DNA of 21,123 nucleotides. It comes from a virus. The notes below the pieces were generated by a model. It saw nothing but the letters and a program-made list of their open reading frames with translations, was not told the origin of the DNA and searched no databases. Positions 9,725-17,900 of the stretch are shown here, piece after piece. The stretch spans positions 1-21,123 of the IMG/VR virus record IMGVR_UViG_3300031688_000168. One strand, written 5' to 3'. The first letter of the stretch is position 1; each line of letters starts with the position of its first letter. The position numbers and the translations under genes were made by a program.

Positions 9725-9732
9725 TATATTTG
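9725..9732 (+). promoter_or_regulatory. Candidate Bacteroidota -7 box upstream of the glycosyltransferase
   Basis: TATATTTG followed by T matches the Bacteroidota sigma-ABfr -7 consensus TAnnTTTG. It lies in the 35-base gap between two genes, 18 bases before the glycosyltransferase ATG, so a transcript would have a very short leader. A clear -33 TTG at the usual spacing is not visible. The same motif occurs in the next two intergenic gaps, which raises confidence. Confidence 0.5.
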
Positions 9733-9750
9733 TATATAAAATCAAATTAA

Positions 9751-10977
9751 ATGAAATCTATTTTTGTGCAAATTGCGAGTTATCGTGATTCAGAACTTAT
9801 TCCAACAATTGATAATTTACTACAGAAAGCAAAAAATCCAGAACGTTTAAAAATTTGTATTGCTCATCAGTACTCAGAAGATGATGAGTGGGATAGGCTT
9901 GATAAGTATGCAGATGACTCAAGATTTATTGTTATACAAATACCTCATGATCAATCTGGAGGAGTTTGTTGGGCTCGTAATCAAATACAACAACATTATA
10001 ACGGAGAAGATTATACTTTACATTTAGATTCTCATCATAGGTTTATTAAGGACTGGGATGAAAAATGTATTAATATGCTTAGTGAATTGATAAAAAGCGG
10101 GATAGAGAAGCCTATGCTTACTACTTACTCTCCTTCTTATAATTCAAATACATATCCGGATTATATGGACGTAAACACTTATGGTATGCGTATTCATGAA
10201 TGGATAGATGGTGTTCCAATGTTTCATCCTAATAATCTTATAGATCTTACAAAGCCAATGCCTTCTAGATTTTATTCAGGACACTTTTCATTTACATTAG
10301 GAAAGTTTTGTAAAGAAGTTCCTCACGATCCTTTAATGTATTTTCATGGAGAAGAAATTTCAATATCTGTAAGAGCTTATACTCACGGGTATGATATGTT
10401 TATTCCTAACATTCAATTAATTTGGCATGAGTATAGAGCAACGGGAAGAAAAAGACATTGGGATGATCACCAAAACTGGGATAATAAAAATAAAATATCT
10501 AAATCTAGAGTTAGACAACTATTAGGTGTTGATGGTGAAGTGTGTTCGCCATGTAACGAAAACACATTTAAACTTTATGGTTTAGGAAAAGAAAGAACTT
10601 TAGAAGACTACGAGCTTTACGCTGGTATAAATTTTAGAAATCAGAGCGTTACTGTTAATTGTAAACAGAATCATTTTCCTCCGGGGCACAAGGACGATTT
10701 AATATATACAGAAAAAAAAACACATGCTGTAAAGTTAAATAAAAATGATTTCCCATACAACGATTATGCTTTTGCTATATTAGTATTAGAAGATATCAAA
10801 GGCGCTGTTGTTCACAATGAAACAATAGGTATAGACACTATTAAAGCTCTTCAGGAGAGCTCTAATGCATTTATTAATTTTAATAGTATAAGTACCGCAA
10901 AAAAACCTTTAAGGTATTTTGTGTGGGGTTATAGTGAAGACCATGGATGGGGTGATAAACTCATCAGTTATTTTTAG
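9751..10977 (+). CDS. GlcNAc-transferase-like glycosyltransferase (PF11397/GT60-type)
   Basis: The 408-residue protein resembles the GlcNAc-transferase family typified by Dictyostelium Skp1 GnT1 (PF11397, CAZy GT60). Visible family motifs are FVQIASYRDSEL (residues 5-16), GVCWARNQ (71-78), the metal/nucleotide-binding DxD equivalent LDSHHRF (92-98), YSGHFSF (175-181), YFHGEEIS (197-204), WHEY (225-228) and HWDDH (236-240). Family members transfer GlcNAc from UDP-GlcNAc to a hydroxylated protein acceptor in the cytoplasm; the donor and acceptor here are unknown. Residues about 290-408 form an additional C-terminal part that I do not recognise, ending in FVWGYSEDHGWGD. No signal peptide or membrane segment is seen. 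The gene follows a Ser/Thr-rich tail protein, so glycosylation of virion surface proteins is possible; modification of host glycans is an alternative. The start at 9751 fits the motif that begins at residue 5 and the upstream promoter-like site. Confidence 0.85.
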   Translation: MKSIFVQIASYRDSELIPTIDNLLQKAKNPERLKICIAHQYSEDDEWDRLDKYADDSRFIVIQIPHDQSGGVCWARNQIQQHYNGEDYTLHLDSHHRFIKDWDEKCINMLSELIKSGIEKPMLTTYSPSYNSNTYPDYMDVNTYGMRIHEWIDGVPMFHPNNLIDLTKPMPSRFYSGHFSFTLGKFCKEVPHDPLMYFHGEEISISVRAYTHGYDMFIPNIQLIWHEYRATGRKRHWDDHQNWDNKNKISKSRVRQLLGVDGEVCSPCNENTFKLYGLGKERTLEDYELYAGINFRNQSVTVNCKQNHFPPGHKDDLIYTEKKTHAVKLNKNDFPYNDYAFAILVLEDIKGAVVHNETIGIDTIKALQESSNAFINFNSISTAKKPLRYFVWGYSEDHGWGDKLISYF

Positions 10978-10985
10978 TAAATTTG
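10978..10985 (+). promoter_or_regulatory. Candidate Bacteroidota -7 box upstream of the 264-aa gene
   Basis: TAAATTTG followed by T matches TAnnTTTG and begins immediately after the TAG of the glycosyltransferase gene. The next ATG is 19 bases downstream. No convincing -33 element is seen because the upstream bases are coding. Support comes mainly from the same motif recurring in the two neighbouring gaps. Confidence 0.5.
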
Positions 10986-11004
10986 TATAACTAAAATATA
11001 TACT

Positions 11005-11799
11005 ATGCCTAATTATACACTTACATATAGCGAGACATCTAAAGGCTGGCCTTCATTTTATTCATTTGAACCTGAGATGATGAGCGGTATGAATAATTAT
11101 TTATATTCTTTTTCTGGAGGAAATATTTATCAGCATAACACTAATGCTGTAAGGAATAATTATTATGGTGTGCAGAGTTATTCTGAAATAACCAGTGTTT
11201 TTAACGAAGATCCTTTAGTAAACAAGATATTTAAAACAATAAATTTAGAATCAAACGCCGCATGGGCATCTGCACTAGAGACAGACTTACCTAACACAGG
11301 TTTAATTGGTTTAGAATGGTTTGTTCAAAAAGAAGGCGACTGGTTTGCCTACATAAGAAGTGTTGGGGGTGATCCAGCAGCGCTTACAGAGTACGCCTTA
11401 CGATCAATGAATGGTATAGCACAGAGTTTGTCTGTAACAGGAACTGCTAATACTCCAATTATAAATTTTGCTACTACTATAAATATAGGGAATATAATAA
11501 GTATAGGAGATAGCCTGTATTCTGTTAACCCTCCTTACACGGGTCCTACCTTAGTGGGAACGGTAACGGATATAGAGGCTGACCTAGTTAATAATATAAA
11601 CAGGATTACGGTAGATGCAACAGTGGCTGGTGGTGCAGCACCCACACTTCAAGACTCTTTTATTTTATATATTAAAAATCAAGAGGCTGAGTCACATGGA
11701 CTCTTAGGACACTACTTGAGGTTTATTCTTCAAAATAATGCAACGATAGCAACTGAGCTGTTTGCTGTAGAGTCTCAAGTTATAAAAAGCAATCCTTAA
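11005..11799 (+). CDS. Conserved phage protein of unknown role (264 aa)
   Basis: I recognise this as a family recurring in the structural regions of marine Bacteroidota phages, recalled from memory and not searched. The N-terminal half carries characteristic blocks: KGWPSFYSFEPEMM (residues 13-26), MNNYLYSFSGGNIYQHN (29-45), RNNYYG (50-55), KIFKTINLESN (74-84) and a WFVQKEGDWFAYIRS stretch (105-119). The C-terminus has SHGLLGHYLRFILQNN (230-245) and ELFAVESQVIKS (251-262). Between them, about residues 150-222 are beta-prone and Gly/Thr-rich, like an inserted domain. There is no signal peptide, membrane helix or catalytic motif. It lies between a glycosyltransferase and a GNAT-like gene and has its own candidate promoter. 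A virion or tail accessory role is likely from location and family, but the specific function is unknown. Confidence 0.75.
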   Translation: MPNYTLTYSETSKGWPSFYSFEPEMMSGMNNYLYSFSGGNIYQHNTNAVRNNYYGVQSYSEITSVFNEDPLVNKIFKTINLESNAAWASALETDLPNTGLIGLEWFVQKEGDWFAYIRSVGGDPAALTEYALRSMNGIAQSLSVTGTANTPIINFATTINIGNIISIGDSLYSVNPPYTGPTLVGTVTDIEADLVNNINRITVDATVAGGAAPTLQDSFILYIKNQEAESHGLLGHYLRFILQNNATIATELFAVESQVIKSNP

Positions 11800-11806
11800 A
11801 AATTAG

Positions 11807-11814
11807 TATCTTTG
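11807..11814 (+). promoter_or_regulatory. Candidate Bacteroidota -7 box upstream of the GNAT-like gene
   Basis: TATCTTTG followed by T matches TAnnTTTG and lies in the 22-base gap, ending only 7 bases before the ATG at 11822. Transcription starting the usual few bases downstream would give an almost leaderless message. No clear -33 TTG is visible at standard spacing. It is the third copy of the motif in three consecutive gaps. Confidence 0.5.
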
Positions 11815-11821
11815 TTTAGAA

Positions 11822-12232
11822 ATGAGTTTTAACATAAGACCATTAGTAGAAACAGACTACGACGCAATACTCGTGGGCTGGTGGAAGGACTGGAAATGGA
11901 CTCCACCTCTGCAAGACTTCCTACCTGATAATGGTAAGGGAGGTATAATGGTTTTAGATAATGATATACCTGTATGTGCAGGTTTTGTATATATGACAAA
12001 TTCAAAAGTTGCCTGGGTGGATTGGATTATTTCTAGTAGAGATTATAGTAAGAAACCACAGCGTCAACAAGCTTTAAGTTTGCTCATTAAAACATTAACT
12101 AATATCTGTAAGGATACAGGCAACAAATATTGTTATGCACTGCTAAAAAGCAAAAGTCTAATTAAAACATATGAGGATCTTGGGTATACGGCAGCAGATA
12201 ATTACTCACAAGAAATGATAAAAAAATTATAA
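11822..12232 (+). CDS. GNAT-like acetyltransferase homologue, degenerate acetyl-CoA loop
   Basis: The 136-residue protein has the size and secondary-structure order of a GNAT N-acetyltransferase: an N-terminal NIRPLVETDYDAI strand-helix (residues 4-16), paired central strands GGIMVLDNDIPVCAGFVYM (40-58) and VAWVDWIISS (63-72), a long helix (80-97), and a final strand-helix-strand with YCYALLKSKSLIKTYEDLGYTA (103-124). The central strand pair and the terminal Y-E-x-L-G-Y/F are typical. The acetyl-CoA pyrophosphate loop, normally Q/R-x-x-G-x-G/A, appears here as KKPQRQQA (77-84) without the glycines, so catalytic activity is uncertain. A Trp-rich segment GWWKDWKW (19-26) is distinctive, and I recall it in marine phage homologues located in the same region. 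The acceptor is unknown. The stop lies one base before the next ATG. Alternative: a non-catalytic structural protein that has kept a GNAT fold. Confidence 0.7.
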   Translation: MSFNIRPLVETDYDAILVGWWKDWKWTPPLQDFLPDNGKGGIMVLDNDIPVCAGFVYMTNSKVAWVDWIISSRDYSKKPQRQQALSLLIKTLTNICKDTGNKYCYALLKSKSLIKTYEDLGYTAADNYSQEMIKKL

Positions 12233-12233
12233 T

Positions 12234-12935
12234 ATGGCATTAGCAACATCAACAATTATATCAACAGGATTAGCAGTGGGAGGAGCTCTTAAGTCTTTTA
12301 AAGATGCATCTAAACAGCAAACAGCAATAGACGAAGCAAATGCAGCGGCAGAAAAATCAGCTGCAGCGGCAAGTAAAAAATTAGAAAAAAATGTTTACGA
12401 AGGTCTAGATCTTAATATTAAAGCTTTTCAGAGAGAAAGAGATTCTTTAGCTGGAGTTGCTTCAAACTTAATTACAGCTGGGCAAGAAGGAGAAAGAGGC
12501 GCAGGTGTTATGGCAGGTAAAGTTCTACAAGGAGTTCAGAGAGCCGAACAAAATATTACCGACAGGCAGATTTCAAGTATGGAAAATATTGAGAAAATAG
12601 TTGCAGACGAAGAATCAAGACTTCAAAAAGCAAGAGTAAATTTTGATCTGGCAGAAGCTCAAGGCGCTCAGTTAGCGGCTCGTGATGCGGCGGCGGCAAA
12701 GAATGCAGCTATTACTCAAGGAGTTACACAGTTAGGTCAAGCGGGCATGGGTCTTTATAAAAGCAGTGAGCTTTATGGTAAGGGTAAAGATGATCCCATT
12801 ACTGGTAACCCTAATAGTTTAAGCGAAGAGGCAGTATTAAATCAGATAAAACCTGCAATTGATATTTTTGGAACAAATGATATATCTGCTTTTAGTGTAG
12901 GTGGTGGTGATTATACAGAAACAGGAGTTGCTTAA
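12234..12935 (+). CDS. Internal virion protein, T7 gp14-like by position and composition
   Basis: The 233-residue product begins with a hydrophobic, small-residue-rich segment (residues 2-19, STIISTGLAVGGA) followed by Ala/Gln/Glu-rich sequence predicted to be long helices, about residues 25-170 (for example AAAEKSAAAASKKLEK and ARDAAAAKNAAI). This resembles the layout of T7 internal virion protein gp14 (about 196 residues), which also has an Ala-rich helical body and enters the host outer membrane during DNA ejection. It is the first of three consecutive genes of increasing size (233, 654 and 1973 residues), matching the gp14-gp15-gp16 order. It starts one base after the GNAT-like gene, and an in-frame TAA precedes the ATG closely. 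No enzyme motif is seen. The assignment rests on order, size and composition, not on recognised sequence identity. Confidence 0.7.
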   Translation: MALATSTIISTGLAVGGALKSFKDASKQQTAIDEANAAAEKSAAAASKKLEKNVYEGLDLNIKAFQRERDSLAGVASNLITAGQEGERGAGVMAGKVLQGVQRAEQNITDRQISSMENIEKIVADEESRLQKARVNFDLAEAQGAQLAARDAAAAKNAAITQGVTQLGQAGMGLYKSSELYGKGKDDPITGNPNSLSEEAVLNQIKPAIDIFGTNDISAFSVGGGDYTETGVA

Positions 12936-12945
12936 ATAAAAAACT

Positions 12946-14910
12946 ATGGCATCATATTATAAGTACGCAGAAAAGAAAGTTGAGAATGAAGTTAACTGGG
13001 GATCTATATCAAAAGGTATAACGGATTCTCTTACAGCAGAAGCTGACTCTAGGGTTAAGCGTAAAGCTGTTATAGATAAAGCATCTAATGATGACCTAAT
13101 AAAATTAATGGACAAGCCTCAGAGCGAGTATGTTAATGAGAGTAGACGTATTGCTGATTACTCTGAGCAAGCTCAGAAGGCGCAACTTGCTAGCTTAAGA
13201 TTACTAAAGTCGGGAGCCATTACAGAACAAGACTATAACTTTAGAACCAACAATTTGCGAACTGGAACGGATATGGCATTTAATTTGTCAGGTCAGTATC
13301 AAGAACAGTACGGCAAGCATATGGACGACATAAGATCGGGTAAAGCTAGTGCAGCACAAGCTCAGTTATTAGCTAAGATGGAGCAATTTGGAAATCCTAA
13401 AGACTCTAAGTATTATGTAAATCCTTTGACTGGAGAAGTTAGTTTAGCTTTAACTAGCAGTGGTAAAGGAAAACAAGTAAGAATAGGTGATAGCAGTTTT
13501 GATTTAGTTGGACTAAACACTGCTAAAAATATTATATATCAAACAATAAATAAATACGATTCAGACGCTAATACCACTGGTATTGCTGATGGTTTAGGTA
13601 AAAGAATTCAAACTCTTATTGGCGAAGAAGCTGAAAGAGGATATTTTATTACAGAACAAGATGCCTATGAAGCCTTAAAAAAAGATGGGGGAAGTAAAGC
13701 GTTAGACGATTCGATTAATGCATCTTTTGCTGGAGACCCTAACGGTAAAATGAGTTTTCTTATAGACACCTTAAAGACAGACGGAGGTAAAGCTTATACT
13801 TTAGTATATGATGAAAAAGATAAAGGAGGACCTAATATTTTAATGGTTCCAAACAGTCAAGGAGTTATGGTTCCCGAACTTACAACTGAACAAGAAGGTT
13901 TAGTTTTGGAGGGCATGAGAGGTCTTATTAAAAACAAACTAGACAATACAAGAAAAATAACTGTTGACAGTAGAGTACAGACTGAAGATCAAGCGGAACG
14001 AATACGAATTCAAAGAGCTAATCTTGCTGAAAAACAGAAAAAGGGAAAGGAAGGACTTGAAAAAGAAGTAGGATATTTAAGAAGTATTGATAATGTTATT
14101 TCTGGAGATACTACTACAGCTCAAGCTTCTATTGATGCAATGATACAAGGAGCAAATGTTATATATGGAAAATCACCAGGTATTCCAAATATAAAAGATG
14201 CTCAAAGATCAGAAGACGGAAAAACCTTAACAGTAACTAGAGTAAGTAATAGCGGTAATGAGGAGTCTGTTCCTTATGATATTTCTGATCCGAATAAAGC
14301 AGGAGAGGTAATGGTTGAACTGTTCTTTCCAAATGTAAAAGGCTCTTATGAAGAGTTACTAAATAACTTTAATAGAGAAGGAGGTTTTACTTCTCAAACT
14401 ATAGTTAATCCTAATTATGAGGAAGATGAGAATGGTGTGCCTGTTGGAGATGAAAATAAAACAATCCCAAACCCCAAATATCAAGGTGATTCTGCTTCTG
14501 GTAAAACAAAATCAGAAACTAAGATTAATCTGAATTATAATACAGATACTATATTAGGAGAAAATGAAGACGAAACAATAACGCCAAAAGAAGTTATAGA
14601 AAATGTAGATATGGATTTTGTTTTTTCAAGGGAGGGTGATTTAAAAAGAGCAAAAAAAATGTTGGATGGTGCTGATAAAGTATTTAGTTTATTACAAAAT
14701 AATAATCCTAATTTAATCTTAAATACTGAAGCTGGTAAGAATGGATTAACCATTACTGCTCCTAGTGTATTTGAGGGTGATCTATTGATTTCGAGTGTAA
14801 AAGGAAGTCTCAGTAAAAATAACTATTCTAACGCTATAAAGGCATTATTTAATTCTATTGTAAATGGACAAAAATTTGACAAATCTAAGTATTCTAAAAA
14901 GACTAAGTAA
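12946..14910 (+). CDS. Internal virion protein, T7 gp15-like by position and size
   Basis: The 654-residue soluble protein is mostly helical and charged. Its first 30 residues (MASYYKYAEKKVENEVNWGSI) are of a kind I recall at the start of internal virion proteins in marine flavobacterial phages. Residues about 30-150 are Gln/Ala/Arg-rich helices, residues about 340-375 form a likely coiled coil (EDQAERIRIQRANLAEKQKK), and residues about 485-515 are low-complexity with two similar NPNY and NPKY segments separated by an acidic stretch. There are almost no hydrophobic segments, unlike its two neighbours. Its size and middle position suggest a counterpart of T7 gp15 (747 residues), which forms part of the periplasmic ejection channel. 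The stop overlaps the next start (TAATG), suggesting coupled translation. Function is inferred from context. Confidence 0.7.
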   Translation: MASYYKYAEKKVENEVNWGSISKGITDSLTAEADSRVKRKAVIDKASNDDLIKLMDKPQSEYVNESRRIADYSEQAQKAQLASLRLLKSGAITEQDYNFRTNNLRTGTDMAFNLSGQYQEQYGKHMDDIRSGKASAAQAQLLAKMEQFGNPKDSKYYVNPLTGEVSLALTSSGKGKQVRIGDSSFDLVGLNTAKNIIYQTINKYDSDANTTGIADGLGKRIQTLIGEEAERGYFITEQDAYEALKKDGGSKALDDSINASFAGDPNGKMSFLIDTLKTDGGKAYTLVYDEKDKGGPNILMVPNSQGVMVPELTTEQEGLVLEGMRGLIKNKLDNTRKITVDSRVQTEDQAERIRIQRANLAEKQKKGKEGLEKEVGYLRSIDNVISGDTTTAQASIDAMIQGANVIYGKSPGIPNIKDAQRSEDGKTLTVTRVSNSGNEESVPYDISDPNKAGEVMVELFFPNVKGSYEELLNNFNREGGFTSQTIVNPNYEEDENGVPVGDENKTIPNPKYQGDSASGKTKSETKINLNYNTDTILGENEDETITPKEVIENVDMDFVFSREGDLKRAKKMLDGADKVFSLLQNNNPNLILNTEAGKNGLTITAPSVFEGDLLISSVKGSLSKNNYSNAIKALFNSIVNGQKFDKSKYSKKTK

Positions 14911-17900
14911 TGGAAGAAATAATATACATCACACCTAATGGAGGCGAATTTTCTGAAATTATTTTAAGAGAAAAATACGGTGAGAGATTCGACAAACTTT
15001 TAGCCGATGGTATATTTAAAAAAAAAAGCGATATGGATTCCATATCGGAAGATGGTTCTTCGGAGCAAGTACAAGTTGAAGAGACTGTTGCTCAAGGTGA
15101 CCCAAATAATTTAGAAGTATTACAAAAAGATTTAGTTTTTCCTGCTGAATCAGAAGAGCCTCAACAAATCAATGTTGTTAATGAAATCCCAGAAGTTGTT
15201 GAAGAGAAGGAAGTAGAAGTAACTCCAGAAGAAACTGCAGCGCAAAGGTTATTTCTTGAAGATAAAGGAGTTGACGTTGATGCTATACTTAGAGAACGAA
15301 AATTTGGCAATAAAGAAACGTTAGGAACTGAAGCCAAGGACATTGCATTAGAATACGATACCTACTTAACTAATAATGCATCTAAAACAATAAAGACAGA
15401 CTTATCCTCTCCTAAACTAAAGCCTATAGAAAGAGAGCTAGAAGAAGATAAAGAGGTTAAGACTACTTTAATAAACAAAAATATACTTGACGAACTAAAA
15501 ATTGACGTTGAAGATTATTCAAAATGGGAACAAAATACTCAACGTGAAGAGTCTGCATCTTTTAAATTTATAAAAGAAGCTTTTGCAACTGATGAGGGCG
15601 AGGTGTTTAATAAAGAAAAAAAAGATACTGAGAAAATACTTTCATATAAGATGGAAGTAATGAATGGTCTAAAAGAAGACATTGCAACGATAGACTCAAG
15701 ACTACAATTAGCTCAAGATCCTAAGGACCAACTTCAGCTTCTTAACGTAAAAAAACAATTAGAAGCAAAGCTTATAGAAGAATCAAATACTTTAAATAAG
15801 ATGGGCTCTATGTTTCCAAAATACAAAGAGCTTACTTATGATTTGGACTTACAAAGAAGAAAAAATATTTATGCAGCTGGTCAGACTGATGTTACATTTA
15901 ATTTGCCAGGAAGTACAGTGCCTGTTCCAATTAATATCAAGCTATTTACAGAACTCGGAGAAACAGCTAAAACAATACCTTCTACAATAACTAATTTTGC
16001 TTTAGGTTCTGGAGCAGCAATATTCTCTTTAGTAGATCAAGTATTGACGGGAGTAGGAGCAGACAAAAAAGGTGTTCTCGCAGGAGTTACTGAAGCCCTA
16101 TTAGATACTAGCGAGGCATTAGATATAGAGATAGGTCCTGTTAAAAGATCAGGCGTAACAGAAGGCAAGAATGTTACTGTTTCGGGAAAAGAATATGTTG
16201 TTACAGATGAAGGTGATGTGTTAGATGCCATTACTAATGTTAGCATGGTAGGTATTATATCCGAGGATAAGTTTGAAGAAATAAAAAAGCGAGCAAAAAA
16301 TGTAAAGTTTTCAGAAACAAATTATAGTGGAGGAAGCATAGTTCAAGGAGGCATACAAACAATGGCAAATCTTTTTGCACTTATAAAAGGAGGGCAAAGA
16401 CTATCAAAAGCTTTAGGTGTATCAGGTGGAACAGGAATGGGATTAGCATCATACGCTAGTACCTCTGCACAGTCTGTAGAGGATATGAGATCAGATTTAA
16501 TTAAAGCAGGACTAACAGAAGACGAGGCTTTAACCAAAGCTGCAATAGCTGGTAATACTATAGCTACATTAGATGGATTTTTCTCTGGATTGGCTGGTTC
16601 TAATACAAAAGTATTAAGCAGCTTACAAGGGATAAAAAAATCTATTATTGATTTAGTAAAAAAAGATGGAAAGAAATTTACTGCTGATAAATTAAAAACA
16701 AAAACCATAGACTTAGCTGTAGAAAACTTTAGTGAACTTACCATTGAAGAGTTACCCGTATTGTTCTCAGAGAAAGCTATCAACGAAGTAGTGAATAAAA
16801 TTACAGGACTATCGGTAAGGAGCAGTAAGGTTAAGGTAAGTGAAATAATGGAAACTGTTATTATGACTTTAGGTGCAACAACCACTTTGGGTTCAAAAAA
16901 TTTACTCTCGGGAAATAAAAGATCAGATGCTTTAAGGTATGTAGCTCGCAATGTAAACGATTTAGATAACTCAGTAAAAATATTAGTAGCACAGAGTCAC
17001 TTAACCCCTGTTGAAGGGAAAACTGTGTACGATGAAGTGTATGCGATGCAAGTTGCTGAGAACAGAACCAAAGGGACTATCGTAGACTCAGACAACATGC
17101 TAGAAATGTCTGACTTAATAAATCAAAGGAAAAGATTAGTTGAGCAAAGAGATGGTCTAGAAGGTCCTTTAAAGGAGGAACAAGATCAAAGGATTGCAGA
17201 TGTTGATGAACAGATTAGAACAGTAAAAGATAGAGATAACAAGGAGGCTAAGAAAGAAGTGTCTCCTACGGAGAAAGAAGTAAAAGATTCTTTAGCTGCA
17301 AAAGGTGTAGATAATCCAACCTCAGAACAAATTACTGAAGAATCTAATTTAATAATAAATGGAAAAAATAAGGTTGTTGAAAGTGAAACAATAGAAGAAA
17401 CAGAAGATAAAAAAACTAATCTTGTTAAAAAAGAGGAAGAAGTTTCTAATGAATTAGATCAACAAGATGATCTTGAAGTTTCAGAGAGTACAGAAGTTAT
17501 TATAGAGGAAGGAAAGCCTCTTACGGTTAATGAAAACAAACAAATGTTTGTTTCTGTTAGAGATCCAAAAACACCAAAACAAAAAAGAAGAAAAGCTTTT
17601 CTAAATATAATTAGCAATATCAAAACTAAAGGGAAGGTTGCTACTCGTACGGCTAAGGCTTTAATGAAAGAAATAGAAAATCTTAATTTTAATAACCCTG
17701 TAACTGTTGAGCGTGCTATTCAGAAAATTACTAAGACTTTTGATAAAGCTAACAAAACAAAAGAATTAGAAGTGGCTAACGAGACTAAATCTAAGATTAC
17801 AAGGGCAGCTGGTGTCGATAAATTAGATCCTAATGTATCAGCAGCGGCTAAAGAATTCTTAAAAATAGATCCATTAATGGTAGATGATTTAGCTAAGTAC

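Noticed and set aside
9711-9725. Inverted repeat AATAAT-AAA-ATTATT after the 807-aa gene as a possible terminator
   Set aside because: The stem is only six A-T pairs, too weak for an intrinsic terminator; such repeats are expected by chance in this AT-rich DNA, and it abuts the candidate promoter.
16343-16951. 202-codon open frame on the minus strand within the giant ejection gene
   Set aside because: It lies wholly antisense to a well-supported forward gene. Its Ser/Leu/Phe-rich, low-information composition is what the complement of Lys/Glu-rich AT-rich coding gives, and no motif or start context supports it.
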